DNA of 64,000 nucleotides from Streptomyces hygroscopicus (GTDB lineage: Bacteria; Actinomycetota; Actinomycetes; Streptomycetales; Streptomycetaceae), in assembly GCF_026168105.1 (NCBI RefSeq), contig NZ_LBMW01000001.1, positions 459,749-523,748 on the forward strand, given 5' to 3'. The notes beneath the pieces were generated by a model. The model did no database searches. It worked only from the letters and a program-made list of their open reading frames with translations, and was not told the origin of the DNA. Positions within the stretch are counted from its first letter, which is position 1. The number at the start of each line of letters is the position of its first letter. Position numbers and translations under genes: made by a program. Positions 61,824 to 64,000 of the stretch are shown here, one piece after another.

Positions 61824-62428
61824 ACGAGTTGATGGGCGCGCGGGAGCTGTGCGGGCGTCCGGTGGTGACGCTGGGCGGCGACGCCGTCGCCCAGCTGAGG
61901 GACACGGTCTTCGACGGCCCGGCCGGCCGTGTGACCGGTTTCACCCTGAGCGGGAGGGGCCTGCTCGCGGGGCCCCTGCGCAAGAGCCTGCCATGGGCCG
62001 CGGTCCATGCGCTGGGCCGGGACGCGGTGATGATCCGCGGTCAGGAGGTGCTCGTGGAGCCGTCGGCGGTGGTGGCGCGCAAGGAGGCGGCCCACGGTCA
62101 GGTGCTGGGCGCCCGGGTGCTCACGGACGCGGGCACGGAGATCGGCGTCGTGCTGGACGTCGTGGTCGAGGGCGGCAGGAGCGGACGCGTGGTGGGCTTT
62201 CGGATCAACGCGCGGCAGTCCCTGGTCATGGGCTCCCGCAGGCGTCGGCGCAAGGTGTTCGTGCCGCGCGGTGAGACGCTCGCCGTGTCCGGGCGGGCGC
62301 TGGTCGTCCCCGCGGACGCCGTCCGCTTCGTCGCCGACGACCTCGCCGGGTTCGCCGCCCGAGTCGAGGCGTTCCGGGCGAGGGGCGGGGCCGCCCCGGA
62401 CGGGCTGGAGAAGGGACCGTCGGCGTGA
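61820..62428 (+). CDS. PRC-barrel domain protein with two barrels
   Basis: A 202-residue protein with two PRC-barrel-like repeats: LCGRPVVTLGGDAVAQLRDT, VFDGPAGRVTGFTLSGRGLL in the first half, and VLGARVLTDAGTEIGVVLDV, VVEGGRSGRVVGFRINARQS in the second. PRC barrels bind RNA or proteins (RimM, photosynthetic reaction centre H subunit); here they stand alone. A basic patch SRRRRRKVFVPRGETL follows. It overlaps its neighbours by 4 bases on both sides, forming a tight three-gene operon with a small membrane protein and another PRC protein. Function unknown. Confidence 0.85.
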   Translation: MNELMGARELCGRPVVTLGGDAVAQLRDTVFDGPAGRVTGFTLSGRGLLAGPLRKSLPWAAVHALGRDAVMIRGQEVLVEPSAVVARKEAAHGQVLGARVLTDAGTEIGVVLDVVVEGGRSGRVVGFRINARQSLVMGSRRRRRKVFVPRGETLAVSGRALVVPADAVRFVADDLAGFAARVEAFRARGGAAPDGLEKGPSA

Positions 62429-62844
62429 CGTCGTATGCCCAGGCCCGTGGCCTGCCGGTGGTGACCCTGGGCGACGCGCGCGAGATCGGAGAGCTGACCT
62501 CGCTCGCCCTCGATGCCGTGGCCGGGCGCCTCACCCATGTCCTGGTGTCCGGGCGCGGCCGCAAGGAGACCGCGGTCGCCTGGGACGCCCTGCACGCGGT
62601 CGGCCCGGACGCCGTGCTCGTGGAGCCGGACTTCCGGCCGGAGTCCGTGCCGCCGGGTCCTCGTCACGAGGCGCTGGGCAGCAGGGTGCTGTCCGAGGAC
62701 GGCGCCGAACACGGCGCGGTCCAGGACCTCGTCTTCGACCCGTCCACCGGCCGGATCGAGACGGTCGTGACCACGCTGGGCGAGGTCCGGGGCGACCGGC
62801 TGCTCGGACTCGGTGACTTCGCGCTCGTCGTACGGGCCGACTGA
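62425..62844 (+). CDS. PRC-barrel domain protein
   Basis: A 139-residue relative of the preceding protein, starting at the GTG at 62425 that overlaps the previous stop. Two half-similar units are visible: LPVVTLGDAREIGELTSLAL, DAVAGRLTHVLVSGRG and LGSRVLSEDGAEHGAVQDLV, FDPSTGRIETVVTTLGEV. The similar layout suggests the two genes arose by duplication. It ends 10 bases from the convergent DUF6777 gene. Function unknown. Confidence 0.83.
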   Translation: MTSYAQARGLPVVTLGDAREIGELTSLALDAVAGRLTHVLVSGRGRKETAVAWDALHAVGPDAVLVEPDFRPESVPPGPRHEALGSRVLSEDGAEHGAVQDLVFDPSTGRIETVVTTLGEVRGDRLLGLGDFALVVRAD

Positions 62845-62854
62845 GCACGGGCGC

Positions 62855-64000
62855 TCACGGGGAGGCCGGGGCCGGCGCGCCCGGTGCGACGGCGGGCGGC
62901 GAAGGCCGGGACCCGCTCGCCGGAGGCGCCGCGGACGGCACTGGTGCCGCCGACGGGCCCGGTGCCGACGAGGCCGGCGGGGGCGGTGCCGACGACGGGC
63001 CCGGGGGCGCTGACGACGGCGACGGGGCGGAGGGGGCCTCGGACGACGGCGGGGCGGAGGAGGAGGGGGCGGGCGACGACGTCTGCGGTGTGGGCGTCGA
63101 GACACTCGCCGACGGGGTCGGCTCCGCCGGGGGGCTCGTCTTCTGGTCCTGGTGGCCCGTCTGGTCTCCGCGCAGCCGGGCGATCCAGTCGTCGTGCTCG
63201 ACGTCGAACAGGACGAACGTGTCCACGACTGCGGGAGAGGGCGAGACCACCACGACGTTCTGCGGCTCGAATCCGGGCCAGCGATCGCCCGTCTCCTTCG
63301 GTGTGGACTTCTGTGCGACCGGCGGTGTGAGCGGGTTGCCGCAGGCGCACCGCACGCGGGGCACGCCATGGCCGTCGACGAGCACCGCGGTGCCTGCCTG
63401 CAGGATCGCCTGGTAGCCGGTGGCCGCGCCGTTGCGGTAGCCGTGGTTGGTCACCCGCGTGTCCATGCGCAGCCGCACCGGTGTGAGCGAGCGCAGATAG
63501 GCCGGCACATCGGAGGGCCGGACGCCCAGCACCGACGCGAACGCGGTGTTCTTCGCCGGGTCCGCCCGCAGCGCTCTGATCTGCTTCTCCGTGTCGCAGC
63601 TGGCGACGTCGCGGGTGCCTCCGTACAGGCCGGGCGCGGAGCCGTCGACGGCGCGCGTCACATTGGCGGACTGCGCCGGGCCTGCCGGGGACGGGGTCGA
63701 GGGGGCCGCGGAGCTTTCGGTCGCCGACGACTGTGTGAACGGGTCCGGGCCCGTTGTGTCGGCGGCCTGCAGGAAGACCTCACCGCTCGTGGGGGAGCCG
63801 CCACCACCGGAACGGGTGAAGACGAGACCGAGGACCACCGCGGCCACGGCCGCCAGGGCCATCAGCGCCAGCCGGGGCACGGACCTCCACCAGGGGCGGT
63901 GCGCTTCCCCGCCGGTGTCTCCCGGGCCGGGCGGACCGCCGGGGCCGCCGGGGCCGGAGGGGCCACCGGGGCCGGGCGGACCGCCGGGGCCGGGAGGGCG
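62855..64000 (-). CDS. DUF6777-type membrane protein, N-terminus beyond the window
   Basis: At least 381 codons are open from the right edge to the stop at 62855. The visible N-terminal part is a collagen-like Pro/Gly tract (PGPGGPPGPGGPSGPGG), then WWRSVPRLALMALAAVAAVV, a single membrane helix. An extracytoplasmic domain follows with EVFLQAADTTGPDPFTQS, LYGGTRDVASCDTEKQIRAL, SVLGVRPSDVPAYLRSLTPV and VDGHGVPRVRCACGNPL, the pattern of DUF6777 proteins. The last 110 residues are almost only Pro, Ser and Ala, probably a wall-spanning tail. Its function is unknown. The open frame reaches position 64000, so the true start is not seen. Confidence 0.85.
   Translation of the reverse strand, partial: RPPGPGGPPGPGGPSGPGGPGGPPGPGDTGGEAHRPWWRSVPRLALMALAAVAAVVLGLVFTRSGGGGSPTSGEVFLQAADTTGPDPFTQSSATESSAAPSTPSPAGPAQSANVTRAVDGSAPGLYGGTRDVASCDTEKQIRALRADPAKNTAFASVLGVRPSDVPAYLRSLTPVRLRMDTRVTNHGYRNGAATGYQAILQAGTAVLVDGHGVPRVRCACGNPLTPPVAQKSTPKETGDRWPGFEPQNVVVVSPSPAVVDTFVLFDVEHDDWIARLRGDQTGHQDQKTSPPAEPTPSASVSTPTPQTSSPAPSSSAPPSSEAPSAPSPSSAPPGPSSAPPPPASSAPGPSAAPVPSAAPPASGSRPSPPAVAPGAPAPASP

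Noticed and set aside
1..64000. tRNA or rRNA genes, transposases, attachment sites, replication origin
   Set aside because: I looked for conserved tRNA and rRNA stretches, transposase motifs with flanking inverted repeats, and DnaA-box clusters, and saw none I could support by eye.

Overview
The window is chromosomal DNA of very high GC content with strong G/C third-position bias. Its gene set points to a Streptomyces: an S-(hydroxymethyl)mycothiol dehydrogenase, paired clpP genes beside a PopR-like regulator, a SigB/SigF-type sigma factor with a stand-alone HATPase regulator, a PAS/GAF/SpoIIE phosphatase, Tat-dependent lipoproteins, a modular type I PKS and an NHLM-type peptide exporter. I see no rRNA or tRNA gene, CRISPR array, intact transposase or prophage.

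Layout. 0-7.7 kb: sugar ABC importer (binding protein plus the start of a permease) divergent from a secreted beta-helix protein, then a two-gene cell-wall glycopolymer transferase operon. 7.8-17.4 kb: malic enzyme, Mak-cap protein, membrane glycosyltransferase, secreted deacetylase-like lipoprotein, DUF4232 lipoprotein, a degenerate intergenic tandem repeat, and a divergent Ser/Thr kinase / ECF sigma pair. 17.4-26.4 kb: two oxidoreductases, the mycothiol formaldehyde-detoxification pair, a truncated ABC-transporter relic, a deacetylase + glycolipid-type glycosyltransferase operon facing a BlaI/M56 pair across two putative BlaI operators, and a lexA paralogue. 26.4-31.7 kb: NTF2-like protein, MarR remnant, TetR regulator, beta-propeller protein, GH5 glycosidase.

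31.8-39.9 kb holds one 2,697-residue PKS: AMP-ligase, ACP, KS, AT, DH, KR, ACP, TE. It has no tailoring genes and is followed by what looks like a fragment of an EF-G-like GTPase gene. 40.1-45.5 kb: phosphoesterase, multidomain SpoIIE phosphatase, S1 protease with a repetitive tail, thioesterase.

45.5-52.1 kb is the most novel-looking locus. A 71-residue double-glycine-leader peptide is followed by a strong hairpin, an HlyD-like accessory protein, a C39-peptidase ABC exporter and a second large ABC exporter. The predicted 48-residue core has no Cys, aromatic or basic residue, and no RiPP modification enzyme is encoded nearby. It looks like a self-contained system for cleaving and exporting an unmodified, or remotely modified, small peptide.

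52.1-64 kb: ArsR/AHSA1 pair (likely a leaderless mRNA), PAP2-diacylglycerol-kinase fusion, SGNH lipoprotein, VOC protein, epoxide hydrolase, clpP3-clpP4-like genes with a PopR-like regulator (the second ClpP has lost its catalytic His), stress sigma factor, anti-sigma-like ATPase, a three-gene PRC-barrel operon, and a DUF6777 membrane protein running off the right edge.
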